A DNA stretch of 64,000 nucleotides from Dermacentor variabilis (Eukaryota; Arthropoda; Arachnida; Ixodida; Ixodidae): assembly GCF_050947875.1 (NCBI RefSeq), contig NC_134568.1, positions 194,444,853 to 194,508,852 of the forward strand, given 5' to 3'. Within the stretch, counting starts at the first letter, position 1, and every line of letters starts with the position of its first letter. The position numbers and the translations under genes were made by a program. Positions 42,246 through 52,204 of this stretch are shown here, piece after piece. The notes under the pieces were generated by a model, which worked only from the letters and a program-made list of their open reading frames with translations, searched no databases and was not told the DNA's origin.

Positions 42246-42645
42246 CGCTACACAAATCAATCCAGAAAATACAACTGCTTAGGTGTGCCAATTTTGCACA
42301 AGAATATAAGCATTGTATAACAGAGGTAAGTAACAGTTCATGAAGTCAGTATTTTTCTATTAGCAGCCCTGCAATCTTTTCAACTAAAGTGTTGTGTCTA
42401 CGCATAATCGAATGACGGGCATTGTACATACCCATGGTTTGCGGCGACAGTAACATAAATCGGCGATTGACCATCCGTTGTGCTGCGTGTGGTCGCATCG
42501 CACTGGTTTGCTGCAAACTTCCGAGCTTACTCTGTCCTATATTTCTGCGCAGCGCTGAGATGCGCCGAAAAGAAATTTCTGAATTTTGAAACTTTAGAAC
42601 CGATAACTCCTTCCATGTAGGCCACCAGATGGGTCCGCAAATGTT
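42246..42645. other. No recognised feature
   Basis: About 400 bp between two CR1-like 3' ends. Confidence 0.5.
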
Positions 42646-42761
42646 ATTTATTTATTTATTGTACCTTCAAGGCCCGAAGGCGTTACAGAAGGGAGTGGAC
42701 GAAATACAGAGCATGTGCAGATAACAGGCTATTATAAAAATAATAAATTAGAATGTGCGGA

Positions 42762-45600
42762 TTAACAAAAGTATTCTTCAATAATAGTTCTAAAAGCAGA
42801 TGTATCGATTATGTTAACAATTGAGGCCGGCAGATGATTCCATTCATTGGTAGTTTTAGGAATCATTGAATAAAAAAATAGGTTCGTGTGACAGTGTGGA
42901 ACGCTCAATTTATGGCGATGGTCAGTATGACATGATATGTATGCAGGTTCGGACAAACGTTCACTTTTTAATTCCGGATTGTAACAATAAATTTTATGCA
43001 GCAGGGATAACCGTGTTAACTTCCTACGGAATGAGAGGAGAGGGAGGTTTAAAGTAGCCTTCATAGATGTTGCGCTTGATGTCCGAGGATAGTTAGTAAG
43101 AATGAAACGTGCACTACGATTTTGTATAGATTATATTGCATTTGTTAAGTAATCCAAGCCAGGGTCCCATACAGAAGAGGCATATTCAAGCTTAGGACGT
43201 ATTAGCGTTTTGTATAGAAGTAGCTTTAAGTTAACGGGTGCCATAGAGAAATTGTGACGGAGGTAAGCAAGCGTACGGTTAGCATTGTTAGTGCTGTGGT
43301 TTATGTTTGTTTGCCAGGAAAAATTAGATGTTATGTGGATGCCTAAGTATCTATAGGAACTGACATCTAGAAGTACAGAGTTCTTCAAGTGATAGTTGCA
43401 TAGGTTAGACGAAGCAGTATTGCGGGAAATCTTCATTAGTTTACACTTTTGGCTGTTAAGTCGCATTTTGCAAGTGTCGTACCAGTTAGTTACCTTGTCT
43501 AGGTCATATTGTAGCTTTAGAGTGTCAGAATTCGATGATATTACTCGGTAAATGACACAATCGACTGCAAATAACCTTATGGAGGACGCTACACAGTTAG
43601 GCAAATCATTAATGTAAATTAGAAAAAGCAAGGGTCCGAGAACAAGAACCTTGCGGCACCCGGAAGGGACATGACAAAGCGAAGAGTCAAAGTTGTTAGC
43701 TGGGACAAATTGTGCTCTATTGGATAAGAAGTGTTCAATCCATCAGATAATATTACGGTCAATGTTGAGTGTATTTAATTTTAGACAAAGTAATTGGTGA
43801 GACACAAGATCAAATTCTCTAGAAAAGTCTAAGAAGATGGTGTCAATGTGAAATCCATTATCCAACGCGGCACAGATTTCATGTGTGAATGAAATAAGTT
43901 GAGTATCACAGGAAAACAATTTACGGAACCCATGCTGACGAGACGAAAAAATGAATTTGTTTTTAGGAAGTTGATTAGATTAGAGTATATTATATGCTCT
44001 AGAATTTTGCATGGCACCCTTGTTAGAGAAATCGGCCTGTAATTTAAAGGTGAAAGTACGTCGCCAGACTTAAATAATGGAGAAACCTTGGCGACTTTAA
44101 AATCCTTTGGTAATGAGCACGACAGAATAGATTGCGAAAAGATGTTTCACAAAATTATGGATGAGTACACTTTGGTATTTTTCAAATACTTAGAGTTAAT
44201 ATCGTCTATTCCTGATGATGACGAAATCTTCAACTTACGAATCAAGTTCACGACACCATCGTAATCAATTAACAAGGGCTCCATCTGAGGAAAATTCATC
44301 TTAACTTCAGGGAGAGAAGCACAGGGCAACGCGTTATTCAAGAATGATTTAAAAACAGTTCATTGAGTACAGAACAACATTCTTCTTGCGGAACAACAGC
44401 ACCATCTACATCAGTTAGCGATATTGTGTTACATTCGGAACCCTTGAGAGTTTTCCAAAATTTTTTAGCATTTTCAGTCAGCAAAGATGGAAGTGTATTG
44501 TAAAAGAAAACGCGTTCAGCTTCTTTGACTGCGTTTTTAAACAGTGAAGCAACCTGCTGATACGCACGCCAGCTATCAGTTGTCTTCCGTTTTTTTGTTT
44601 GGCGAAACAGCCGCTTCTTCCTGTTCAAGATACGTTTTAGGGATGCATTAAACCAGGCTGCTCGATGGTTACACGGGACAACTGGGAGGGGTATGTATTT
44701 TTGTACTAATTCATTAACTTTATTTTTAAATAGCGACCAGTTCTGTTCAACGCTCCGAGTGTAAAAGTCCGGATATATTCTTTTAGAAAAGCTTCAAGTT
44801 GTGTGTTCATTGATACGTAGTCAGCTTTACTGTAGTCTCGAATGTATTTTTGACCCGCCGTGGTTGCTCAGTGGCTATGGTGTTGGGCTGCTGAGCACGA
44901 GGTAGCGGGATCGAATCCCGGCCACAGCGGCCGCATTTCGATGGGGGCGAAATGCGAAAACACCCGTGTGCTTAGATTTAGGTGCACTTTAAAGAACCCC
45001 AGGTGGTCAAAATTTCCGGAGTCCTCCACTACGGCGTGCCTCATAATCAGAAAGTGGTTTTGGCACGTAAAACACCAAATATTATTAATGTATTTTTGTT
45101 TGCTCTTGGGGCGGTTGACGTTTTCTTTAAGCTGGAAATAAATAAAACAATGATCTCTAAGCCCTGGCAAGATACTTAAATTGACAACATCGGGAGCGGT
45201 AGTCAAAACTAAATCGAGGATGTTAGCACTGGTTGCTGTAGTTCGAGTTGGTTGAGTAATCAGCTGAGTAAGATGGAAATCATAACACAAATTGAGAAAT
45301 GCCTTGCTATCAATGGATGAGTCGAATACAGTTGGCACAGGATAGGACCAGCTTATGTTGGGGTAATTGAAGCCCCCATGAGGAAAATGGGTCAGTGTGG
45401 AAACCTTCTTAGGATGGTATTAAGCAGGTCATGAAGTTCAGCGCAAAACGTAGAGGAAGCGCTCGGGGGCCTATAACATGCGCAAAAAATAACGTCGCGG
45501 TGGCTGATTCTAATTCCTGCGCAGACTGCTTATAAACCTGAAGAAACAGGAATATGAAACAAATTGAGCCTGTCAGCCACTGCGATAGGCACGCCGCCAC
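42762..45600 (-). pseudogene. CR1-like endonuclease/reverse transcriptase, multiply broken
   Basis: Endonuclease remnants occur at about 45600-45120: TQPTRTTATSANILDLVLTT and GLRDHCFIYFQ, matching the SDH-type end of the domain. After the Ruka insertion comes the linker (44628-44338, DSWRAYQQVASLFKNAVKEA) and RT pieces (44341-44147, KISSSSGIDDINSKYL). The RT palm at 43631-43131 reads MLFLIYINDLPNCV then RLFAVDCVIYR, where the family has FADD; the catalytic first Asp is replaced by Val. The post-RT block lies at 43064-42762 (PKTTNEWNHLPASI). Many frameshifts separate these pieces. The copy cannot encode a working enzyme. Confidence 0.88.
44853..45086 (+). mobile_element. Ruka SINE inserted in the CR1-like copy
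   Basis: It begins CCCGCCGTGGTTGCTCAGTG with A and B boxes (B box GGGATCGAATCCCGG), then the Ruka body, and ends in a short AAATATTATT tail. AATGTATTTTTG occurs on both sides (44841-44852 and 45087-45098), a perfect 12-bp target duplication. It is the best-preserved Ruka copy in the window. Confidence 0.95.
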
Positions 45601-46438
45601 CTAATCTATCATTGAGTATTTCCTGAATAGTGGTGAAAAATAATAAAATGAATATAATAATAACTATTCCCGACATACAGTGTCCGGAAGAGCCTTGCTT
45701 GAGCTTCGTTTGCGTTTTCTTTGCATAACCGCGATTGCGAGTGCAATCAATCGTACAACTGCGGAAGGTTGAAATCGCTCAATTTTTGGACGCATTTGTA
45801 TGCACGGTTGGGGCACTTTCTGCACGTTATGGCCGCAACACTGCTGAATTTTAATACGCCTGTTTTTAGGGCTGCTATATTGCTCTTACTAACACTACCA
45901 TGCCACTTTTCTTCGAATGGCGAAACTTTAGGGCCACTTGTTAAACTCCTGCTTACTTAAACGTGATCAGATGCTATGGTGGTGACATCAAGAAAAGTTT
46001 TCTCCTCGGCTGTCTGCGGCGAATGAAACGTTTGCGCCGACTTAATTGCTCGTTCCCACGTGGTCGTATTGTTAGTACGTAAGAGTGAAAACTTTTCTCA
46101 GTTGACTAACTCTTTCGCGTGCTCGTAGTGATAACCGTGTCGCTTAAACTTCGGTACGTGTGCCGCTAGGCCTTTTGTTTGCGCAACAGCGATTGCCAAA
46201 GTAATCGTAAAACTAATCGATCTAAGAACGTAATCGATCTAAGAATTTGCTGCCCGTGATGGCCGGTCGCGCTGCTGAATTTAACCACGCGTGTATTTAA
46301 GGCTGGAATTGTTTCTGGCTAGCAGTGTCGTGCACGTTGTCGTAATAACGAAACATCTTGGCGACTTGTTAGAGAGAGCAGCATTCCGTGCAAGTTGGTA
46401 ATCCATTATTTAAATGACATTGCGCGACAAAAAAAAAT

Positions 46439-46490
46439 GACACGGACGTGAGAGAAGACGACACACCTAGCGCAAACTTTCAACTAAGTT
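46439..46490 (+). repeat. Short repeat, copy 1 of 2
   Basis: Contains GACACGGACGTGAGAGA then GACGACACACCTAGCGCAAA and CTTTCA. It matches 47580-47630 almost exactly and lies about 100 bases outside the left end of the TIR element. Confidence 0.75.
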
Positions 46491-46581
46491 TATTGTGCCA
46501 CTGCTTCGATTTTATACATGGGAGGCAGTATATGCCGCGCATGCGCTTACAAGAAAATGAAGTGCGAATTCATGTAACATA

Positions 46582-47571
46582 GGGCGCTATAACGTAAAAC
46601 TATTTTAAACTTTTCTATTCCAATTCTGCTATGAGCCCTCCACGATTGGTCAAAAACTTTTTTCGACCACCCCCACTTCACCTGTCTGTCACGCGACGTC
46701 ACGGAAACCGCGATACCTCCCCATCTGATATGATGTGTCCACACTTATAATGCATGATTTGACAGAAAAAAAAGAAAAAAAAACAGCTATTTCTGATTCT
46801 ACCCCTTTTCGCCATTAGCCCTCGGCTATTGGTAAAAAGTTTTCGGGCTGCACCCACATTACCTGCCTGTCTCGCGACGTCACAAAACCGCAAGAACTCA
46901 CCGCGTCAAAGTGACGCGTACGCGATAAAGATGCATTAATATGCCGAACAAAATTGAATTTTCTTCGGAATAGCCGCAGGATGCCCCGTTCCGAAAGGAA
47001 TAGAAGAAGGCTACCGCCGATCGCTCAGACCCTGGCTACTCGCACCTGCCGGAGAGCATGGGTGTATTTGCGAATAATAAAACTTCTTGCGTGGCTGTGT
47101 AACGTTTTCGAGCACTTTCGGCACGTTTACCCCCTCATTCTGCCAACTCTTCTTTGCTGAGGGTCCTTTTTAGCGTCATTCTTGAGGTTCCGTTGCATGC
47201 CGCCGCGATTGTCGATGAGCCACCGCAAGCTAAGTAAGGGAAAGCCGACCAATCGTAGACGCCGGCACCACCCTCTTCATCCGGTTATCGACTTTCAGTG
47301 CACTGGCTCGGCCCCATCGAATCCCTCTCCACTTGAGCGTTCTCCTCGCCTCTTGTCAGCCAATTAGATAGGACAAGCCGCTCAGTGTAGGCAATGTCAT
47401 TCGTTTTTCAAGCTAACAAAAGTGACCTCCTATGAACGAGGAGAGGGTTTGATAGGTCTGTTCAGACAACCCTGCGGGCGACCGCCCGGTGCTTGCGTTG
47501 GTGGTTACGCAAATTTGACGTCAGGAGATTGGAATAGAAACATATTGGAATAGTTTTACGTTATAGGGCCC
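46582..47571. mobile_element. 990-bp non-autonomous TIR element with ATA duplication
   Basis: The left end reads GGGCGCTATAACGTAAAACT, and the right end read in reverse complement gives GGGCCCTATAACGTAAAACT. The terminal homology extends about 45 bases to a TCTATTCCAAT line. ATA flanks both sides (46579-46581 and 47572-47574). Internally a CTGTCTNNCGCGACGTCAC-like line occurs twice (about 46683 and 46867). No transposase is encoded. A 3-bp duplication is compatible with PIF/Harbinger, but the assignment is tentative. Confidence 0.8.
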
Positions 47572-47579
47572 ATAGTTAC

Positions 47580-47632
47580 GGACACGGACGTGAGAGAATA
47601 CGACACACCTAGCGCAAACTTTCATCTTTATT
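47580..47632 (+). repeat. Short repeat, copy 2 of 2
   Basis: Begins only 8 bases after the right end of the TIR element. Same orientation as the copy at 46439, so the two are direct repeats on either side of the element. Confidence 0.75.
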
Positions 47633-47892
47633 TACACGTACGTGTACGGATGCATGCTAGTATGGTGTTAAGGTGAACCTCACGTCACAGCTCTGTACCG
47701 ACAAAACGTGCACGCTGATTAGCTCGTTCTCACGTGGTCGCATTTTTTTATTATGAGAGTTTGTGAGAGTTGAATCTATCACGCGCTCGTAGTGAGTAAC
47801 CGTGTGGCTTAAGCTTCGGCTGCCATTGCTGTTTTGTTTGCTTAATGATCGCGACAGCAATCGTAAAAACTGCATAAGGAAGGAATAACTGA

Positions 47893-48050
47893 ATTTCCTT
47901 TACTTATTTATTTCAATACTCAGAATGTCACGTAGGGCGTTACAAAGAGGGGTGGGATGATATACAATAAGTGGAAATCGTGGTTTTTAAGGATGATGGA
48001 ACAGCTTGTCGCTGACCTTCGAATGAGGGAATAAGCATTCAGGTTCGTAC
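47893..48050 (-). mobile_element. CR1-like 3' tail fragment
   Basis: The plus strand reads TTACTTATTTATTTCAATACTC, then a GGGCGTTACAAAGAGGGG line like the GGCGTTACAGAAGGGAGTGG line of the copy at 42646. Non-coding, inserted in one of the diverged repeats. Confidence 0.6.
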
Positions 48051-48944
48051 GTGAACTTAGGATGTGGACGTTTGGAGCACTTGCTGCACGTGATGCCTAA
48101 TTGGCCAGCCGCAATGCTGAACTTTACCACGCTTGTCTTTACGGCTGGTATGCTGCACGTGATAGTTAATTAGCCGGCCACACTGCTGAACTTTGCCACT
48201 CTTGCATATTCAGGCCAAACAATGCCATGAACATTTTTCGAAATAACGAAACTTTTGGGCGACTTGTTAGGCTGCTGCATTTTGCATGCGGTCGGATGCA
48301 TGCTCTTATGATGGTAATAAGACCAAGCTTAGGTCTCAGCTTGAGGCAACGATCGACACATTTACGCTACTTATAGCTAGTTCGCACGTGGTCGTGTTGT
48401 TTCGTATTAGTAATGGGGAACGTTTGCCGACCTTCGTTGACTGCTAAATTTGTTTCACGCGCCCACCCTCACTGATTAACTGTGCGCTTTAGCTTCATCT
48501 GCCGTTTGAGTTTTCTTTGCGTAACCGCGACTGTGAGAGTGATCGTAAAACGGCTCATGCTTGAAATAACTAAACATTTGTGGGCATTTGTATCGCGATC
48601 GCAGTAGTTGTTGCACGTAATGGTTGGCTCGCCGCGCTGATGAATTTTCCCGCGCGTTTCTGTCAAAGATTCCTTGCAAAAGGATAGAAAATTGGGCGAG
48701 TTGGTACGGTAACATGATCTTAAATTGTAGCGCGAAGTGAACAAAAAATTCCCTACACGTTCGTTTCTGGGAATAACGAAACTTTGGGTGACTTCTTGTG
48801 AACTGCTGCTTATTTACACGTTCTCGGTGCATGCTAGTATGTTGGTGAGGTGAAACTTTCATCTCAGCTGTCTGTGACGATGGAAACGTTAATGCTTATT
48901 AGTCTATTGCTCCCAATTCGCGCGTTGCCGTATTTTTAGTAATG

Positions 48945-49120
48945 AAGTCTCGGCCACGGAGCCCGCATTTCGATGAGGGCGAAATGCGAAAACACCCACG
49001 TACTTAGATTTAGGCGCACGTTAAGAACCACAGGTGGTCCACATTATTCCGGAGTCCCCGACTGTGGCGTGCTTCATAATCAAATCGTGGTTTTGTCACG
49101 TAAAACCCAATAATTTAATT
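48945..49120 (+). mobile_element. Ruka SINE, 5'-truncated
   Basis: The tRNA head is missing; the copy begins near GGCCACGGAGCCCGCATTTC and continues through the Ruka body to an A/T-rich tail. TTTTTAGTAATG flanks both sides (48933-48944 and 49121-49132), so truncation occurred at insertion. Confidence 0.9.
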
Positions 49121-49519
49121 TTTTTAGTAATGGAGAACATTTGTCTCTTGATTGTTAATTAAATTTCGGTAAGGTGCCTTACCGTGTCGCTTAGGCTTCG
49201 TCTACCGTTTGAGTTTTCTTTGCGCAACCACGTTTGCGAGAGCAATGGTACAACCGCGGAAGTTTCGAATAATGGAACTATATTGTAGGCATTTGTATTT
49301 CAATGGCAGCACCTCGTACACAGGGCAGTTGTATTTGTATTTGCTATCATTTGGCCCAGCGTATGTGCCGACATGTGTGTGCGACGCGCTAGACAAGATT
49401 ACGGGACTGTTTCATTCCCATATTGTCATTGTATTTTTGCTGGAGTTATATAGTCGACACTCGCCTTGTTTTTTTATTATTGCGATAGAAATTGTAGGGA
49501 TACTCCTGGAGAAATTCCG

Positions 49520-50250
49520 CTGACGCGGACGTGGGCCGCAGTCAGTTGTGGCTTCGTCGGCGCTGTACCCCCGCATCTTAGTGTGGAAGGTCGCGTAAAC
49601 TTGGCTCGGGAAACGCACCGTAGCTGGAAGCAGCAAGAAGCGATTGCTTGTCGCTGCTTCCCCGCTTCATGACGCCAGCGTTCATACAGCGTGTTTATCG
49701 TCAGTGAGAGGTGTTCATGTTTGGCCTTTGCGCACGACGCCAAGTTTGTTAATTTAACAAGGAAGCGAAGGTTCACCGTAATTTACACAGGCGATAACAT
49801 GTACAGCTGCTAAATTATAGTTGTCTGGTAATTTGCTATCGCAATCACTGCTTCGCTTTTCGGACGAAACTACGACATTATTTACTGTTATCAGCTCGCT
49901 TGGCATAGCTATGCTGACGTAGAGACTAGGAGAATTCCTTTTATCTTTCTACAGAGTTGAAATCATGCAAGTTCTTTTCCGATAAGTGTTAGCTCAACGA
50001 GTTTGTATTAAGCTACAAAGAAGCAAGGTTGCTGTCAGAACTTGCAGATTGCTGTGAAGTGGAGATTGTTAACAAACACATGGTGGATAGCAATTTTCGT
50101 ACATATTTATAACGCGTTTTTAATGCATACTTTACAGCCATGCTGTGTTCCTGCCATCAGCCTGGTGTCACTTTGGGTCGACATCGTTCTTCGTTGATGA
50201 TCAGCGCAGAAACAAGGCCACGGAAGTCTGCTAACTTTCTTAGTACCTCT
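49520..50250. other. No recognised gene
   Basis: Region between the ~0.5-kb repeats and the short-unit array. Open frames up to 99 codons on both strands have no recognisable domain. Confidence 0.45.
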
Positions 50251-50259
50251 GATCTTAGC

Positions 50260-51590
50260 AGTGCATATTCGTGTCTGCGACTACTGGAACGGATCCTGTA
50301 GGATGACTAGTATATTCTGTAGCGTAGCAGGGATCTCTTCTGTTCTGCATCTGCAACCATGGATGAAAGGCTGCACCCAGCATGTGGTAACTTCCTTATA
50401 GGACGGTGAGCCTGTGAACTGTGGGTTAATTTTTGTCTCTGGGACTGTTCAAGCAAGCCCACAGAAATGCCCCACTAAATTTCTTAGTACACGTGAACTG
50501 CAACGTAGTTGTCTTCGACCGCTGAGCCAGCCTGCAGTGAGTCTTAGTAAAATGTTTAGTCGGCAAGATACCTGCGATCTTTTCAGAACTATATGTATCT
50601 GCTGACAAGGAATAAAAGCCAAGCTCTGCCTCTGGTAACTTCCATCGAGGCTGTCTGATACCCGTAAATTTTTAGGATGAACTTTTGTTTGTGCGTGGCT
50701 GTTGAAGCAAGCCCTCACAAATACTTTATTAGCTTGTAGTACGGGTGAACTCATATAATGCATTTTCTGTCTATCACTGCTGAAGCGAGCATGCTGCAAG
50801 CCTTTAGTTAATTGTGCACTCTCCGAGGTACCTATGACCGCTTGAGCAATATTTGGGTGCGACCACGGAAAAGTCGCATTTAACATCTATTTACTTGCTT
50901 AGAGGCCTTCGAGCCTGTGAATACTCATGGTCAATTTGTTTGTTACCACTCAAGTACAGCAAGTATCTTGTAACTTCTAAAACCTGTGAAATCAGTGTGG
51001 TTTTTTGCCGAAGCAAGTGTCTTGTAACTGACTTTGTATCTGTGAACTCTTAAGTAATGTTCGTGTTTGCAACTGCTTAAGTGATCCTCTAGTAATTTTA
51101 TTAGTGCCCAGTGTATCTATCACATATTTAGTACTTTTACTGTGTGCGACCACTGAAGCAGGTCTGCAGAAGGCCTGGAGTAACTTCCTTCATGGATAAG
51201 ACACCTTTGAACATTCCAGCAAATATTGCATTTATGTGCCTGCGACCGTTGAAGTGAGCAGAGGGCTTTTAAAGTTCTTTTGCTGGCAGAGGTGCATCTG
51301 CAAATTATTAGCTACACTGAAATGGTCTCCTCACTAAACAAAAGTGTCAATGTTTCCTCTGGTGACCTTTGCCAGAACTTGTTATGGATGCATAGCGCAT
51401 TTGCTCTATAAATGGATGATCATACAACAGCAGTTTGTGTCTATATATGACCTCTGAACTAGACTCAAGAATTTCGTTAAGGCCTAATGTATTTGTGACA
51501 TCTTTAGTATAACTCCTGTTTGATGTTCCGGCGACCTCGGAAGGGAGCCCACAGCAATACTCATAATAGCTACCGTAGTGGTCCCAATCC
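50260..51590 (+). repeat. Degenerate tandem array, unit roughly 65-95 bp
   Basis: A core of the form TGTGCGACCACTGAAGCAAG recurs, with variation, near 50271, 50435, 50511, 50691, 50771, 50856, 50940, 51001, 51067, 51146, 51238 and 51525. Between cores come CTTTAGTA, CCTGTGAACTCTTAA and TTTTTGTTTG lines. The copies have diverged so far that the array is easily missed. No protein is implied. Confidence 0.65.
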
Positions 51591-52032
51591 AAATTCTTAA
51601 ATTTTCTTGCTACCCAAAAAGCATTTGTAAACAGTGTAATTCATGTGAACTTTTACTAACCATGGTGTGCCATAACTAACTCCTAATGGCTGAGCTTGTA
51701 TGATGCAATTATTGAGTTTTATTTGTTTGCATTGATGGGCTTTACTAAAAACTGCTGAGTGCATTTGAGAGTTGAACTTGTGATCTTCCTGCAACTGTTT
51801 TATTGAAACAAGTGCTGTATCTTTATCGATATCGTCAAAAGATTCAGCAGCCTGCAGAACTGAGTTCTGTAGCTTCGTTCCTGTTAGCACAAGAAAGTAT
51901 AGCTTGCATGTCTATAGGTTTTGAATTAATGCATTTTTATCAAGTTGTACATAATGTATTAGCTTAGCGTAGCAGGCAATTATGTGCTCAATGCTTAGCT
52001 GCAGTGCAGCCTTCTTTTAATGGGGCTTTGAG
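51591..52032. other. No recognised gene
   Basis: A minus-strand frame at 51890-51597 has protein-like composition (ESFDDIDKDTALVSIKQLQE) and follows a CTAACAG acceptor-like sequence, but no family or partner exon is recognised. Confidence 0.3.
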
Positions 52033-52204
52033 ATGCGGTGGGCTGCATTCCTGGCCTGTCTCCTGGTGCTTCAGCTTTTGCATGACAAAAATATTTGGTC
52101 GCCTTATTCGACCGCTGGGATGGATCTTCAAAAGCCATGGAGTTCCTTTTCATCATTGCCCCACAAGCCAACAGAAAACCAGGCCAAGCTTACTTTGTTC
52201 ATCA
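52033..52204 (+). other. Open frame with signal-peptide-like start, cut by RTE copy 2
   Basis: The frame begins MRWAAFLACLLVLQLLHDKN: a basic n-region, an 11-residue hydrophobic core and a polar follow-up, as in secreted tick peptides. It reads to about 52198, then enters the CAT-repeat tail of the RTE copy. No splice signal, family or expression evidence is available; chance is a real possibility. Confidence 0.2.

Larger units (their letters stand above)
42646..45610 (-). mobile_element. CR1-like non-LTR retrotransposon, long 5'-truncated copy
   Basis: The 3' end is a TTATTTATTTATTG tail (plus strand) followed by CTTCAAGGCCCGAAGGCG. Coding pieces on the minus strand read endonuclease end, linker, reverse transcriptase, post-RT block. 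The 5' end fades near 45610 within the endonuclease. A Ruka SINE is inserted at 44853-45086. Confidence 0.88.
45690..49500 (+). repeat. Diverged ~0.45-0.53-kb repeats, at least five partial copies
   Basis: An anchor of the form GCTT(A/G)(A)GCTTCG, then TTTTCTTTGC(A/G)(T/C)AACCGCGA and a GAGTGCAATCGTACAAC-like line, recurs at about 45690, 46141, 47810, 48490 and 49190. Between anchors come shared lines such as TCACGTGGTCGTATTGTT and GGGCGACTTGTTA. Subtracting inserted elements leaves spacings of roughly 450-530 bp. The repeats carry no recognisable protein. They have been interrupted by a 990-bp TIR element, a CR1-like tail and a Ruka. Confidence 0.75.

Noticed and set aside
51597..51890. 97-codon minus-strand frame next to an acceptor-like CTAACAG
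   Set aside because: No recognisable domain or partner exon; it borders the degenerate tandem array.
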